Assembly: GCA_902465435.1 (NCBI GenBank)
Contig: CABQNH010000007.1
Span: 1-60,295 of the forward strand
From: an uncultured Eubacteriales bacterium
GTDB lineage: Bacteria > Bacillota > Clostridia > Oscillospirales > Oscillospiraceae
DNA: 60,295 bases
Direction: 5' to 3'
The position numbers were made by a program, and so were the translations under genes. Below, piece after piece: positions 8,658 through 17,433 of this stretch (position 1 is its first letter; every line of letters begins with the position of its first letter). A model generated the notes under the pieces. The model did not search any database, was not told the DNA's origin, and was given only the letters and a program-made list of their open reading frames with translations.

Positions 8658-8704
8658 GCCTGCCGCGAATGCCATGCCCAACCGGCCGCACGTTCGCGGC
8701 AGGC
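8658..8704. terminator. Inverted repeat after the 23-aa peptide gene
   Basis: The arms gcctgccgcgaa and ttcgcggcaggc form a 12-bp perfect stem around a 23-base loop that itself contains ccggccg. It lies 14 bp after the stop. There is no long T-run, so termination is likely but not certain. Confidence 0.5.
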
Positions 8705-8773
8705 CTTTGCATAACGGTTTTTAATTTACATATTTCACTTTTCATAGGGTAAACTTCCACAGAGGTGATTTTT

Positions 8774-8959
8774 ATGGAAGAGCATGCACTTCCGCTTGGC
8801 TTCGGGATGGCGCTGGCGCAGAATGAGGCTGCCATGCGCGGCTTTGAATCGCTTTCCGACAAGGAAAAGGACGCGGTGCTCGCCCAATGTCGGCAGGCTC
8901 GCTCCAGGCGGGAAATGCAGGCACTGGTGCAAGCTCTGGCTCAGCCAGCAGCAGAATAA
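8774..8959 (+). CDS. Small helical protein of unknown function
   Basis: A 61-aa protein starting MEEHALPLGFGMALAQNEAAM and ending in a helix rich in Gln, Ala and Leu. The layout (a Gly-Phe-Gly start, an LSDKEKDAVL segment, then RSRREMQALVQ) resembles a widespread small clostridial family with a pattern like the C-terminal helical part of YdeI-type proteins. The ATG at 8774 has AGAGGTG upstream; the in-frame GTG at 8765 overlaps that site. A perfect terminator follows. Cytosolic; no catalytic residues obvious. Confidence 0.75.
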   Translation: MEEHALPLGFGMALAQNEAAMRGFESLSDKEKDAVLAQCRQARSRREMQALVQALAQPAAE

Positions 8960-8964
8960 AGAAA

Positions 8965-8997
8965 AGCAGGGGCTGCAGCAATTGCGCAGCCCCTGCT
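8965..8997. terminator. Bidirectional terminator between 8774 gene and spoIVA
   Basis: The stem agcaggggctgc/gcagcccctgct is perfect over 12 bp, preceded by gaaa and followed by tctta. It lies between two convergent genes and could serve both. Confidence 0.75.
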
Positions 8998-9012
8998 TCT
9001 TACTGATAGTGA

Positions 9013-10485
9013 TTATAGAATAATGCAGATCAGGCCGTTGCTGCCTTCGTTGATGATGCGCGAGAGCGTATCCTTCAGCTTATAGCGCGCATCCTCCGGC
9101 ATTCGCTTGAGCTTGGTGCCAAGTCCCTCATTCACCAGCTCAAAGACCGACTTTCCAAAAATGTTGCTCTCCCAGAGACGTTCCGTATTGCCCTCGTATT
9201 CCCCAAGCAAATACTGGATCAGGTCCTCCGACTGCTTTTCGTCCCCGACCATCGGGCTGATCTCCGTGCGGATATCGGCACGCAGCATATGGATGGAGGG
9301 TGCGCTTGCCTTCAGCTTCACGCCGTAGGCGCCGCCCTTGCGAACGATTTCCGGCACCTCCAGATGCATTTCCTCCGGCGACGGCATAACGATACCGTAG
9401 CCCGTTGCGCGAACCTGCTGCAGTGCGTCGGCAATTCGATCGTACTCCCGCTTGACCTTGGACAGCTCCGTCAGCAGGCGAAGCAGATCCGCGTCGTTCT
9501 CGATGGAGAAGCCCGTCTTGTCTCCCAGTACCTGATAAAACAGTCCCTCATGGAAGTCCAGCTCGCAGGATATCACGCCCCGCCCCAAATCAACGGACAG
9601 GATTCGATAGCCCGCAATTTGCTCCATCTGGCAGATTTCCCGGATGGCCGGCTCTGCTTCTGCCATTCGCGAAATGCTTTCGCCATTCTGCCGCATGATG
9701 TCGAACAGCGCCGTTTTCAGCGCATGGCCGTTTTCCAGTGCCTGCACCCACGGCGGCAGGAAAAACCGAAGCTCCCGCATCGGGAATTCCTGCGCAATGG
9801 CCGTCAGAATCTGCTTCAGCTCCGCCTCGCGCAGGCTCTGACAGTCCACCGCCATACAGGCAACATGATAGCGCGCGATGATGTCGTCGCGCAGGCTGCA
9901 GGCAGCCTGCCCTGTCGGCGCAACGGAGTTGACCAAAACAAGAAACGGCTTTCCGGTCGCCTGCATATCGCGGATCGCGCGATCTTCCGCCTCCGTATAA
10001 TCCTCGCGCGGAATATCTGTCACCGTTCCGTCCGTCGTGACGACCACCGCAATGGTGCAATGATCCTCCATGACCTTCTTCGTGCCCGCCTCCGCGGCCT
10101 CCGTCATGGGAATCTCGTGGTCGAACCAGGGCGTCGTCACCATGCGCGGCGCACCGTCCTCCGTCGCTCCGATCGCCCCGGGTACCATATAGCCGACGGA
10201 ATCGATCATGCGCACGGAAAGCGACGTCTTTCCGTCCGGCTGAATTTCTACTGCCTCCTCCGGCACGAACTTTGGCTCTGCCGTCATGATCGTCTTGCCG
10301 GAGCCGCACTGCGGCAGCTCATCGCGGGCGCGCTCGGCGCGGTACACATCCGAAATATTCGGGATCACGACCTCCTCCATAATCCGCTTGATAAAGGTCG
10401 ATTTGCCCGTTCGGACGGGGCCGACAACGCCGATGTAAATATCGCCGCCGGTTCTCGTTGCAATATCTTCATAAATATTCGTCAT
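9013..10485 (-). CDS. spoIVA: Stage IV sporulation protein A, coat morphogenetic ATPase
   Basis: The 490-aa product (usual length about 492) starts MTNIYEDIATRTGGD and has Walker A GPVRTGKST. A TRAFAC-type P-loop domain is followed by the middle and C-terminal domains, ending in the hydrophobic SNGLICII tail. SpoIVA polymerises by ATP hydrolysis on the outer forespore membrane and forms the base of the spore coat. The start at 10485 has GGAGG seven bases upstream; the in-frame ATG at 10500 overlaps that site. It follows sipL, whose product binds SpoIVA in Clostridioides. A SigE-like promoter lies upstream. Confidence 0.97.
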   Translation of the reverse strand: MTNIYEDIATRTGGDIYIGVVGPVRTGKSTFIKRIMEEVVIPNISDVYRAERARDELPQCGSGKTIMTAEPKFVPEEAVEIQPDGKTSLSVRMIDSVGYMVPGAIGATEDGAPRMVTTPWFDHEIPMTEAAEAGTKKVMEDHCTIAVVVTTDGTVTDIPREDYTEAEDRAIRDMQATGKPFLVLVNSVAPTGQAACSLRDDIIARYHVACMAVDCQSLREAELKQILTAIAQEFPMRELRFFLPPWVQALENGHALKTALFDIMRQNGESISRMAEAEPAIREICQMEQIAGYRILSVDLGRGVISCELDFHEGLFYQVLGDKTGFSIENDADLLRLLTELSKVKREYDRIADALQQVRATGYGIVMPSPEEMHLEVPEIVRKGGAYGVKLKASAPSIHMLRADIRTEISPMVGDEKQSEDLIQYLLGEYEGNTERLWESNIFGKSVFELVNEGLGTKLKRMPEDARYKLKDTLSRIINEGSNGLICIIL

Positions 10486-10521
10486 ACTGTTGCCTCCCAT
10501 TGCTGCATAGCTTCGTGCTAA

Positions 10522-10550
10522 AGCCTATGCGCCTGTCCCAAGCTCTATGA
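10522..10550 (-). promoter_or_regulatory. Possible SigE promoter for spoIVA
   Basis: On the minus strand TCATAGA, a 14-bp spacer and CATAGGCT resemble the SigE pattern (KMATATT-14-CATACAMT). The -10 has three mismatches. It is placed in the sipL-spoIVA gap after the sipL terminator. Known biology (spoIVA is SigE-dependent) supports it; the match alone is moderate. Confidence 0.35.
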
Positions 10551-10579
10551 CAGGGAAACTTTCGATTGATCGGAAAGCG

Positions 10580-10609
10580 CTGCGCAGGTGCGTTACCGCA
10601 CCTGCGCAG
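10580..10609 (-). terminator. Terminator after sipL
   Basis: A 13-bp perfect stem, ctgcgcaggtgcg/cgcacctgcgcag, with a four-base loop, ending four bases before the sipL stop codon on the map. It separates sipL from spoIVA, so spoIVA probably needs its own promoter. Confidence 0.75.
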
Positions 10610-10613
10610 TTTA

Positions 10614-12125
10614 CTATGCCATAGGGATAAGCAACAGCCGTCCCTGAATGCCATCCTCCGCCTCAAGATGGTTTGCCGCGCAAATTGCGTCTACCGTGGT
10701 ACGGCAGGCCTTCGCGACTGACCAGAGCGATTCGTCCGGCATTCCGCGCCGCAGGATCACCGAGGGACGCCGTTCGCCAGCGTCCGTCTCCTCCTCGATC
10801 GCACCGCCGCAGAGCTGACGCAGCTCGTGTACGGCCTGCGTTTCTACCTCCTGCGTCACCGTACAGCGCAGCGCAATGCCATCCGTGCCCGCAGAGGCGC
10901 TAAAATCGCGCAGTGCGACCTCATGGACGCGCGCCGCCGCGTCCGGATGGAGCTGCAGCTCGCACTCCCACACGCTGCGGATCGGCTTTCCCTGTAACGC
11001 GCCCTCACTGTCATAGTACATTGCATTTCCGGAGAGGGGCAGACGCAGCGTAAGTGCGTCACCGTTCCGCGACATAGTCGGAAGCTCCGGCGCGATCCAG
11101 CAATCGAGTACGGACTTTGCTTCCGCATGCTCATGAAGCTGCGCCGTTTCCTGAAGACTCTGGCTGTCCAGACGCCCTGTAAGCTCGCACTTCTCCCATT
11201 CCGGCTGGAAGGCCCCCTTCGTGCTGTAGGCGTCATCCACAAGCGTCAGCTCCTGCCGCCCGTACGCGACGCACTGCACCAAAAGATTGGCAGAGAGCAG
11301 CAGCCGTCTGCACTCCATTTGCCCGTCCGGCTCCACCTCCAGACCGGAAAGCATCGGGATGATCTGCAGCTCGAAGTCCTCCAGCTCCTGATTCATCTCC
11401 ACATACTGAGAAAACGGAATTTGAAGCTCGGTCGGACTCAGCCGTCCCTCTATGCTCAGATAGACCGCGTGCACGCACAGTCTGCCCTTGAACACCGCCT
11501 TACTCCCGATCAGCTTCCGCTCGGCAATTTCCGGCCAAGCACGCAGGCTGAGAATGCGGTCTACCGCCTCCTGCGTGGAATTCAGCTCCATTTCCTCATT
11601 GATCGGGAAGGATTTTTCCGCCACGTCCACCGGCAGCAGAAACGGAAGCGTCCGCGTGCGCATTTGCAGGCACTCCGGCTGCTCCTTGAGCGTGTGCACC
11701 GTCATTTCTCCCGGCGTAAGCAGGCGGAAGCGGCAGATAAGATTCGCGCGCACAAGAACCTTGCGGGGATTCAGCATCCGCGCGTCCAGTCCGCCCAGCG
11801 TAATGCTGCAAAGGAACTGCCCTTCGTCGCAGTCGGCCGCAAGCTCTTTTTTAACGGTAAACGGGATGTACATTGGGATTTCGCAGACGCCGTCGCCCTC
11901 CTCCGGTACATAGAGAACGCCGGCCTGCACACCGCCGGTCACGCACAGCGTACCGCCGCGGCATTCCTTGGTCTGCACCAGAATATTGCCAAAGCTGTCC
12001 ACGATTCTTCCGATATCCGGCAAACTGTCCGGGACGATCGTATCCATCGTCTCTTCACGGGAGAACGCCTCGCAGCCAACTTCCCGCAGATAACGGATCT
12101 GATTTTGCTGAAAAACAAGCTCCAT
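10614..12125 (-). CDS. sipL: SipL-type SPOCS/DUF3794 protein with C-terminal LysM
   Basis: A 503-aa protein with an N-terminal and two further SPOCS (DUF3794) beta-rich modules, then a C-terminal LysM domain of about 45 residues (ILRRGMPDESLWSVAKACRT to the end). In Clostridioides difficile SipL binds the SpoIVA ATPase through its LysM domain and holds the coat on the forespore. Here the gene is immediately upstream of spoIVA, which supports the same role. The ATG at 12125 is preceded by AAGGAG with eight-base spacing; the ATG at 12143 lies within that site. A SigE-like promoter lies upstream and a terminator follows. Confidence 0.88.
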   Translation of the reverse strand: MELVFQQNQIRYLREVGCEAFSREETMDTIVPDSLPDIGRIVDSFGNILVQTKECRGGTLCVTGGVQAGVLYVPEEGDGVCEIPMYIPFTVKKELAADCDEGQFLCSITLGGLDARMLNPRKVLVRANLICRFRLLTPGEMTVHTLKEQPECLQMRTRTLPFLLPVDVAEKSFPINEEMELNSTQEAVDRILSLRAWPEIAERKLIGSKAVFKGRLCVHAVYLSIEGRLSPTELQIPFSQYVEMNQELEDFELQIIPMLSGLEVEPDGQMECRRLLLSANLLVQCVAYGRQELTLVDDAYSTKGAFQPEWEKCELTGRLDSQSLQETAQLHEHAEAKSVLDCWIAPELPTMSRNGDALTLRLPLSGNAMYYDSEGALQGKPIRSVWECELQLHPDAAARVHEVALRDFSASAGTDGIALRCTVTQEVETQAVHELRQLCGGAIEEETDAGERRPSVILRRGMPDESLWSVAKACRTTVDAICAANHLEAEDGIQGRLLLIPMA

Positions 12126-12153
12126 AGTATCCACTCCTTGCAAGTTCTGCTAA

Positions 12154-12182
12154 TCTATATGCCGAAGTGGACAAGGATATGC
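12154..12182 (-). promoter_or_regulatory. Possible SigE promoter for sipL
   Basis: Minus strand GCATATC, 14 bp, CATATAGA. The -35 matches the SigE consensus KMATATT in six of seven positions and spacing is ideal; the -10 keeps CATA and one more A. It lies 28 bp before the sipL ATG. Confidence 0.5.
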
Positions 12183-12189
12183 GTGCCTG

Positions 12190-12342
12190 TCAGCATTTTT
12201 TTGCCGCAAGCAGGCAGCCGAGAACCACAAACACAATCCCGGAAAACACCGTCCAAAAAAGGGACGAAATAATCGCCGAAAGAAGAAATCCCGCACCAAA
12301 GACGATCAGCAGCGTGCCGATCCATTCATTTTTCCGCATCAT
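12190..12342 (-). CDS. Small membrane protein, 50 aa
   Basis: ATG at 12340-12342 follows a perfect AGGAGG. The product begins MMRKNEWIGT, has two close hydrophobic stretches (LLIVFGAGFLLSAII and VFSGIVFVVLGCLLA) joined by a short turn, and ends AAKKC. It is a two-helix inner-membrane protein of unknown function. Unusually, its ribosome site is the 3' arm of the rsgA terminator hairpin (12346-12382), so translation is possible only if that hairpin is open or transcription starts inside it. It lies between rsgA and sipL. Confidence 0.65.
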   Translation of the reverse strand: MMRKNEWIGTLLIVFGAGFLLSAIISSLFWTVFSGIVFVVLGCLLAAKKC

Positions 12343-12345
12343 AAA

Positions 12346-12382
12346 AACCGCCTCCTGCTTGATATATACGCAGGAGGCGGTT
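12346..12382 (-). terminator. rsgA terminator that sequesters the next gene's RBS
   Basis: On the minus strand aaccgcctcctgc pairs perfectly with gcaggaggcggtt (13 bp, 11-base A/T-rich loop) and is followed by TTTTT: a canonical intrinsic terminator 14 bp after the rsgA stop. The 3' arm contains the AGGAGG of the 50-aa membrane gene, whose ATG begins directly after the T-run. Confidence 0.85.
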
Positions 12383-12396
12383 AAAAATATGAATAC

Positions 12397-13296
12397 TCAG
12401 ACCGTTCGGCTCTTCTGTTCCCAGCTTTTCCACTCCTTCGCGCGCGCATAAAGGCGCGCGTAGCTCTCGTGGCGTGTTTTTTCGATTTTGCCGTCCGCAA
12501 CGGCCTGCAAAACCGCGCAGCCCGGTTCTTTTAAATGTGCGCAGTCATGATAGCGGCATTGCCCAAGAAACGGCGCAAAATCCGGGAACGCATCCTGCAG
12601 CGCCTCCTTTCGGATCGGCTCGGTCTCATTCTCTTCAAAGGAGGAAAAGCCGGGCGTATCCATCACAAAGGTATCCTCGCCAATGGGATACAGCTCCGTA
12701 TGCCGCGTCGTATGCCGTCCGCGTCCCAGCTTATCGGAAACCTCGCCGACCTTCAAGCGGTACTCCGGATGCAGGCAATTGAGGATGCTGCTCTTTCCCA
12801 CGCCGGAATTTCCCGTAAAGGCCACCGTCTTTCCCCGAATCACTGCGCGCAGCTCCTCTACGCCCTCGCCGGTCACCGCGCTGGTCTGCACCACCGGAAA
12901 ACCGGCGTGCCGGTAAATTTGCGCAAGCTCGTCGGCGCGGCTTTGGTCGCACTTGTTGACACAGAGGATTACGTCCACGCCCTGGCTGCACGCGGAGGCG
13001 GCAACTCGGTCGATCAAAAACGGCTCCGTTACGGGGATCACGCCGGACGCAAGAATCACCAACGCGTCCAGATTCGCGACCGGCGGGCGAACAAAGCAGT
13101 TCCTTCGGGGAAGGATCTCCTCGATCACAGCGCTTTTCCCACTGCCGCTGAAAAGCACCATATCCCCGACCGTGGGCGAAACGCCCGTCCTGCGGAAGCG
13201 GCCGCGCGCCTTGCATACGACGCGCTCCTGCCCCGCTGCCACGTCATAAAAGCCGCTCAGCACACGAACCACTCTGCCGCTGCGCGTCTCAGTCAT
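12397..13296 (-). CDS. rsgA: Ribosome small-subunit GTPase RsgA
   Basis: A 299-aa circularly permuted GTPase that acts in late 30S maturation. An N-terminal OB fold is followed by the permuted G motifs in the order NKCD (G4), GNSGVGKSS (G1), RHTTRH (switch I) and DTPG (G3), then a C-terminal zinc knuckle of the CxxxxCxHxxxxxxxC kind (CRYHDCAHLKEPGC). Start ATG at 13296 overlaps the prkC stop by eight bases. It closes the long cdaA-rsgA gene string and is followed by a strong terminator. All catalytic motifs look intact. Confidence 0.97.
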   Translation of the reverse strand: MTETRSGRVVRVLSGFYDVAAGQERVVCKARGRFRRTGVSPTVGDMVLFSGSGKSAVIEEILPRRNCFVRPPVANLDALVILASGVIPVTEPFLIDRVAASACSQGVDVILCVNKCDQSRADELAQIYRHAGFPVVQTSAVTGEGVEELRAVIRGKTVAFTGNSGVGKSSILNCLHPEYRLKVGEVSDKLGRGRHTTRHTELYPIGEDTFVMDTPGFSSFEENETEPIRKEALQDAFPDFAPFLGQCRYHDCAHLKEPGCAVLQAVADGKIEKTRHESYARLYARAKEWKSWEQKSRTV

Positions 13297-15646
13297 AGCT
13301 CACCTGAATATGACGCACAAACGTACCGTCGATATACAATTCCAGCGTCACGCTCTGGGTTACGCTGAATTCCGCCGTCACGCTGTTGACGCCGGCCGCC
13401 ACGCTCTGCGACCACACGACCGTCCCGTCCGAAAGCTTCAGCTCGACGGTGCTGGCCTTATCCGGATGCTCCGGCAGATCAATCGTCAGCGTCTTTTTCT
13501 GCGGGATCGGTTCGCCGCGTCCGGTAGAAACGACGATCGTGACCTCCGTTCCGGCCTCGACCTTACTGCCGCCGTCTATGGACTGGCTGATCACGTCGCC
13601 CTCCGGCACCGTATCACTCGACGCCCGGGTCACAACCGGGACAAGGCTATTGTTGCGCAGCATGGAAACGGCGGCATTCTCCTTATAGCCCGTGACGTAA
13701 GGAACCTCCACCAGCTTTTTCCCGCTGCTGATGTAAAGCGTAACGCGGTCGCCCCGCTGCAGCTCCTTGCCCGCCTCCGGGTTGGTGCGGATCACGCAGC
13801 CTTCCTCCACGTCGCTGCTTTCCTCCGTCTCATAGCGGATATCCAGATCCAAATCCAGGCGATTGAGCATCTTTTCCGCATCATTCTTTGTCTTTTTGAT
13901 CAGATTCGGCATAGTATCCGAAGCCTTTCCCTCGCTGAGATAGACGATCACCGTGTCGCCCTTTTCCAGCTTCTCGTCCGCCTCCGGCTCAGTCCTTGTA
14001 ACGCGGCCTTCCTCCACCTCATCGCTTGCTTCCGTCTCAAAGCGAATATTCAGCTCCAGATCCAGTCTGGTCAGGATCGATTCCGCACTGGCCTTCGTCT
14101 TATTGGTCAGATCCGGCATAATATCGCCGGGCTTACCGAGGCTGACTACGATCTTCAGGGTCGTACCGGCCTTCACGATGGTGCCGTCGCTCAGGCTCTG
14201 CCGAATCACATAGCCCTTCTCGACTTCATCGTCATAGTCCTCTTCAAATTCCAGATACAGAAGCGGATAATCGGACTGCTTGATATCCGACGCCTTCTGC
14301 CCGACAAATTTCTCGATTCTCACATCCTCATCGGGGTAGCCGCAGACCAGCAGCTCGATCTCGCGTCCCTTGCGGACGCTCTTTCCGGCATCAATGCTCT
14401 GCTCGACAATCTCTCCCTCCGAGCCTGCCGCCTCGGGGTCAAAGCTGAACTTGAGGGTCAGGTCAGGATAATCCTTCGCGTCAATTTCATCGTAGAACAT
14501 ACCAATAAACTTCGGCACGGTAACATTCTCGCTGTCGCCGGAGCCGCAAGAACGAAGCAACAGCACCACAGCCGCCACGCAGACGAGCAGCACGCAGACG
14601 GCCACTGAGACGGTCGCCACGGTTTTACGCCGCTGCTCCTCCGGCGAACGGCGCTGCTGCGGCGCGCGGCGCGCCGGCTGCTCCTGAATGGGCCTGCCGG
14701 AGCTTCTTGCGCCCGCATACTGCTCTGCGGCGCTGCGCGGCGCCGGGCGGCGTGCAGGCGCCGATATGGCGCCGGGAACGCCCATTTCTCTGCGCTGCGC
14801 GTGGAAATCAAAGGTAATGCCGGGATTCTTGCGGAATTCCTCCATATCGCGAAGCATCTCCGTCGCACTGGCGTAGCGCTCATCCAGCGCCGCAGTCATT
14901 GCGTGCATCGTGATCTGCTCCAGACCGCGCGGAATGTCCGGATTCAGCTGGGTCGGGAGAACCGCTGAGCCGTTGATATGCTGAATTGCAACGGAAACCG
15001 GCGTCTCGCCGTCGTAGGGCGTTCTTCCCGTCAGCATTTCATACATGACGACGCCGAGGGAATAGAGATCCGTGCGGTTGTCCACGCGGCCGCCCTTCGC
15101 CTGCTCCGGTGAAATGTAGTGAACGGAGCCGAGCGCCTCCCGCGTCAGCGTGTTCTTTGCCGAGCTCATCCGCGCAATACCGAAATCGGCGACCTTCACG
15201 CTGCCGTCCTTCAGAATCATGATATTATGCGGCTTGATGTCGCGGTGAATGATCCCGCGGCTGTGCGCATGCTCCAGCGCCTTGGCGATCTGCATGGAAA
15301 AATGCAGCGTCTCCCGCCAGTTCAGCCGTCCGCGCTTTTCCAGGTATTGCTTCAGCGTGATTCCCTCGATCAGCTCCATGACAATATAATCCGTATCACC
15401 GCTGCGGGAAACGTCATAAACACTAACAATATTCGGATGCTGCAGCATGGCAACCGCCTGCGATTCGGCGTGGAATCTTCTGCGGAATTCCTCATCCTTC
15501 GAAAACTCATCCTTCAGAATCTTGATTGCGACCAGTCGGTTCAGCCGGTGGCAGCGCGCCTTGTAAACGACCGCCATACCGCCCGTGCCGATGACCTCTA
15601 AAATTTCATATCGATTATCCAGCAGTCTTCCTATGTAATTCTCCAT
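13289..15646 (-). CDS. prkC: PASTA-domain Ser/Thr kinase PrkC/Stk1
   Basis: A 785-aa membrane kinase. The N-terminal Hanks kinase (about 10-270) has the glycine loop GTGGMAVVY, catalytic HRDIKPHN and DFG. A basic, Pro-rich juxtamembrane stretch follows, then one transmembrane helix near 345-365. Five PASTA repeats follow at about 375-430, 440-500, 510-575, 580-640 and 645-710, one or two more than many homologues. A last beta-rich Ig-like domain of about 70 residues ends the protein. PASTA domains sense muropeptide or lipid II and control growth and germination. It is next to its phosphatase stp and to rsgA, the order kept across the Bacillota. Confidence 0.96.
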   Translation of the reverse strand: MENYIGRLLDNRYEILEVIGTGGMAVVYKARCHRLNRLVAIKILKDEFSKDEEFRRRFHAESQAVAMLQHPNIVSVYDVSRSGDTDYIVMELIEGITLKQYLEKRGRLNWRETLHFSMQIAKALEHAHSRGIIHRDIKPHNIMILKDGSVKVADFGIARMSSAKNTLTREALGSVHYISPEQAKGGRVDNRTDLYSLGVVMYEMLTGRTPYDGETPVSVAIQHINGSAVLPTQLNPDIPRGLEQITMHAMTAALDERYASATEMLRDMEEFRKNPGITFDFHAQRREMGVPGAISAPARRPAPRSAAEQYAGARSSGRPIQEQPARRAPQQRRSPEEQRRKTVATVSVAVCVLLVCVAAVVLLLRSCGSGDSENVTVPKFIGMFYDEIDAKDYPDLTLKFSFDPEAAGSEGEIVEQSIDAGKSVRKGREIELLVCGYPDEDVRIEKFVGQKASDIKQSDYPLLYLEFEEDYDDEVEKGYVIRQSLSDGTIVKAGTTLKIVVSLGKPGDIMPDLTNKTKASAESILTRLDLELNIRFETEASDEVEEGRVTRTEPEADEKLEKGDTVIVYLSEGKASDTMPNLIKKTKNDAEKMLNRLDLDLDIRYETEESSDVEEGCVIRTNPEAGKELQRGDRVTLYISSGKKLVEVPYVTGYKENAAVSMLRNNSLVPVVTRASSDTVPEGDVISQSIDGGSKVEAGTEVTIVVSTGRGEPIPQKKTLTIDLPEHPDKASTVELKLSDGTVVWSQSVAAGVNSVTAEFSVTQSVTLELYIDGTFVRHIQVSYD

Positions 15647-15659
15647 AGTAGCACCATCC

Positions 15660-16391
15660 TTACACTGTAATCAGCACCGAGGTTACGTTATCCGGTGCCC
15701 CTCTGTCTTTTGCGATTTGCAGAAGTCTGCGGCAGCAGTCCTCCCTATGCACGCCATGCGCCACCTCAAACAGCAGCTCCTGATCGGCCAGCAGATTGGA
15801 AAGGCCGTCCGTGCAGAGCAGAAGGCAGTCGCCCTTCTGCAGCGCCACACGGAAGAGATCCGCCTGCACGCTCGGTTCCGTTCCAACCGCGCGGGTGATC
15901 AGGTTCTTGCTGGGGTGATTCTTGGCCTGTTCGCGCGTCAATTCTCCGCGCTGAACCATCATTTCCACCAGCGAATGGTCAGTCGTTACCCGCCTTACGC
16001 CGGAAGCGCCGAAATAGTAGCAGCGACTGTCGCCGACATTGGCCACGATCGCTTCCCCGTCCATCAGGAGCGCGGAAACCAGCGTTGTCCCCATTCCCCG
16101 GAAATCCTCGCTGAGCTGCGCATGCTCAAAGACCGCCGTGTTTGCCAATCCGACCGCCTCCGCCATGGCCTCCTCGGCGCACTCCGGCGACGTCAGGTTC
16201 TTCGCGGCGCGCTGAATTTCTCCGGTGAATACATCGATTGCGAGATGAGACGCAATGTTTCCGGATTTCGCGCCCCCCATGCCGTCGCAGACCACGGTCA
16301 AAAGCCGCTCTTCCTCCAGCGGCACAATCCGGAATTCATCCTGATTCTGCGTGCGCACACAGCCGACGTCCGTCAAGCCCCAAGCCTGCAT
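15660..16391 (-). CDS. stp: PP2C-type Ser/Thr phosphatase Stp/PrpC
   Basis: A 243-aa metal-dependent PP2C phosphatase that reverses PrkC phosphorylation. The family order of motifs is present: RTQNQDEF near the N-terminus (first metal Asp), VCDGMGG, GMGTTLVSAL, ANVGDSRCY, DHSLVEM and CTDGLSNL, ending GAPDNVTSVLI. The start ATG at 16391 has GAAGGAGG upstream; upstream in-frame starts would add 44 residues that are rlmN sequence in another frame. It lies 13 bp from both neighbours and is co-transcribed with prkC. Confidence 0.95.
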   Translation of the reverse strand: MQAWGLTDVGCVRTQNQDEFRIVPLEEERLLTVVCDGMGGAKSGNIASHLAIDVFTGEIQRAAKNLTSPECAEEAMAEAVGLANTAVFEHAQLSEDFRGMGTTLVSALLMDGEAIVANVGDSRCYYFGASGVRRVTTDHSLVEMMVQRGELTREQAKNHPSKNLITRAVGTEPSVQADLFRVALQKGDCLLLCTDGLSNLLADQELLFEVAHGVHREDCCRRLLQIAKDRGAPDNVTSVLITV

Positions 16392-16404
16392 TCTCGCACC
16401 TCCT

Positions 16405-17433
16405 TCAAGCGTTTTCATATTTTCTGCGAAGCTGTCCGCAGGAAGCGTCAATATCGCTGCCGAGCGTCCTACGAACCGTCGCGGTAACTCCATGCTCCTC
16501 CAGCTGCCGCTGAAACGCCGCAACCGCCTGCGGCGTGCTGGGCTTCAAAGGGCTTTCCTCCACATGGTTGAGCGGGATCAGGTTCACATGGGCGGGCAGC
16601 CCACGCAGCTTTCGGATCAGAAGCTCCGCCATCTCCTTCGTGTCATTCACGCCGTCGATCATGGCGTATTCAAAGGAAATGCGCCGTCCTGTTTTTTCAA
16701 AATAACGGCGGCAGGCGGCAAGCAGCTCGTCGATGCCGTAGCGGCGGTTGACCGGCATGATCTGCGAGCGCACGGTATCGTCCGCGCAGTGCAGCGAAAC
16801 GGAAAGCGTAAGCTGCAGATTCTCCTCAGCAAGCTGATCGATCCGCGGCACTAAGCCGCAGGTGGAAAGGCTGATATGCCGCATGCCAATGTTCATGCCG
16901 TTTTCCGCATGGATCAGCTCCAAAAAGCGCAGTACCGTGTCATAGTTATCCAGCGGCTCGCCAATGCCCATAAGAACAATATTGGAAATCGGCATTCCCG
17001 TATCAAGCTGCGTGAAAAGCACCTGATCGACCATCTCCGACGGCCGCAGCCGCCGCACCAGTCCACCCAGCGTGGAAGCGCAGAAGGCGCAGCCCATAGG
17101 GCAGCCCACCTCAGAGGAAATGCAGACGGTATTGCCATGGTGATAGCGCATGAACACCGTCTCCACGCAGTTCCCATCCATAAGACGCCACAGATACTTG
17201 ATCGTTCCGTCCCGCTTGGACTCCTGCCTGCGCGCAATGACGGGCGCCGTGATCTCATACTGTGCATCGAGCCGTGCGCGCAGTTCCTTGGAGAGATTTG
17301 TCATTTGTGCGAAGGAGGTCACGCCGCGATGCAGCCAGGCAAAGACCTGCTTTGCGCGGAACGCCGGTTCGCCCAGCACCGCAAATGCCGCCTGCAGCTC
17401 CTCTATCGTCATCGATTTAATATCTGTTTTCAC
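16405..17433 (-). CDS. rlmN: 23S rRNA m2A2503 / tRNA m2A37 methyltransferase RlmN
   Basis: A 342-aa radical-SAM enzyme. The CxxxCxxC cluster is in GCPMGCAFCAST, and the C-terminal methyl-carrying Cys lies in DIDASCGQLR. The SAM-binding GIGEPLDNYD and LSTCGLVPRI segments are present. GTG at 17433 is chosen as start because GAGGAG lies six bases upstream and the codon overlaps the rsmB stop (GTGA), a typical coupled junction. An in-frame ATG at 17454 lacks a site. It methylates adenine C2 in the peptidyl-transferase centre and some tRNAs. Confidence 0.95.
   Translation of the reverse strand: MKTDIKSMTIEELQAAFAVLGEPAFRAKQVFAWLHRGVTSFAQMTNLSKELRARLDAQYEITAPVIARRQESKRDGTIKYLWRLMDGNCVETVFMRYHHGNTVCISSEVGCPMGCAFCASTLGGLVRRLRPSEMVDQVLFTQLDTGMPISNIVLMGIGEPLDNYDTVLRFLELIHAENGMNIGMRHISLSTCGLVPRIDQLAEENLQLTLSVSLHCADDTVRSQIMPVNRRYGIDELLAACRRYFEKTGRRISFEYAMIDGVNDTKEMAELLIRKLRGLPAHVNLIPLNHVEESPLKPSTPQAVAAFQRQLEEHGVTATVRRTLGSDIDASCGQLRRKYENA

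Noticed and set aside
11127..12272. 381-codon plus-strand open frame
   Set aside because: Antisense to sipL, no RBS, His/Arg/Gln-rich composition typical of a shadow frame.
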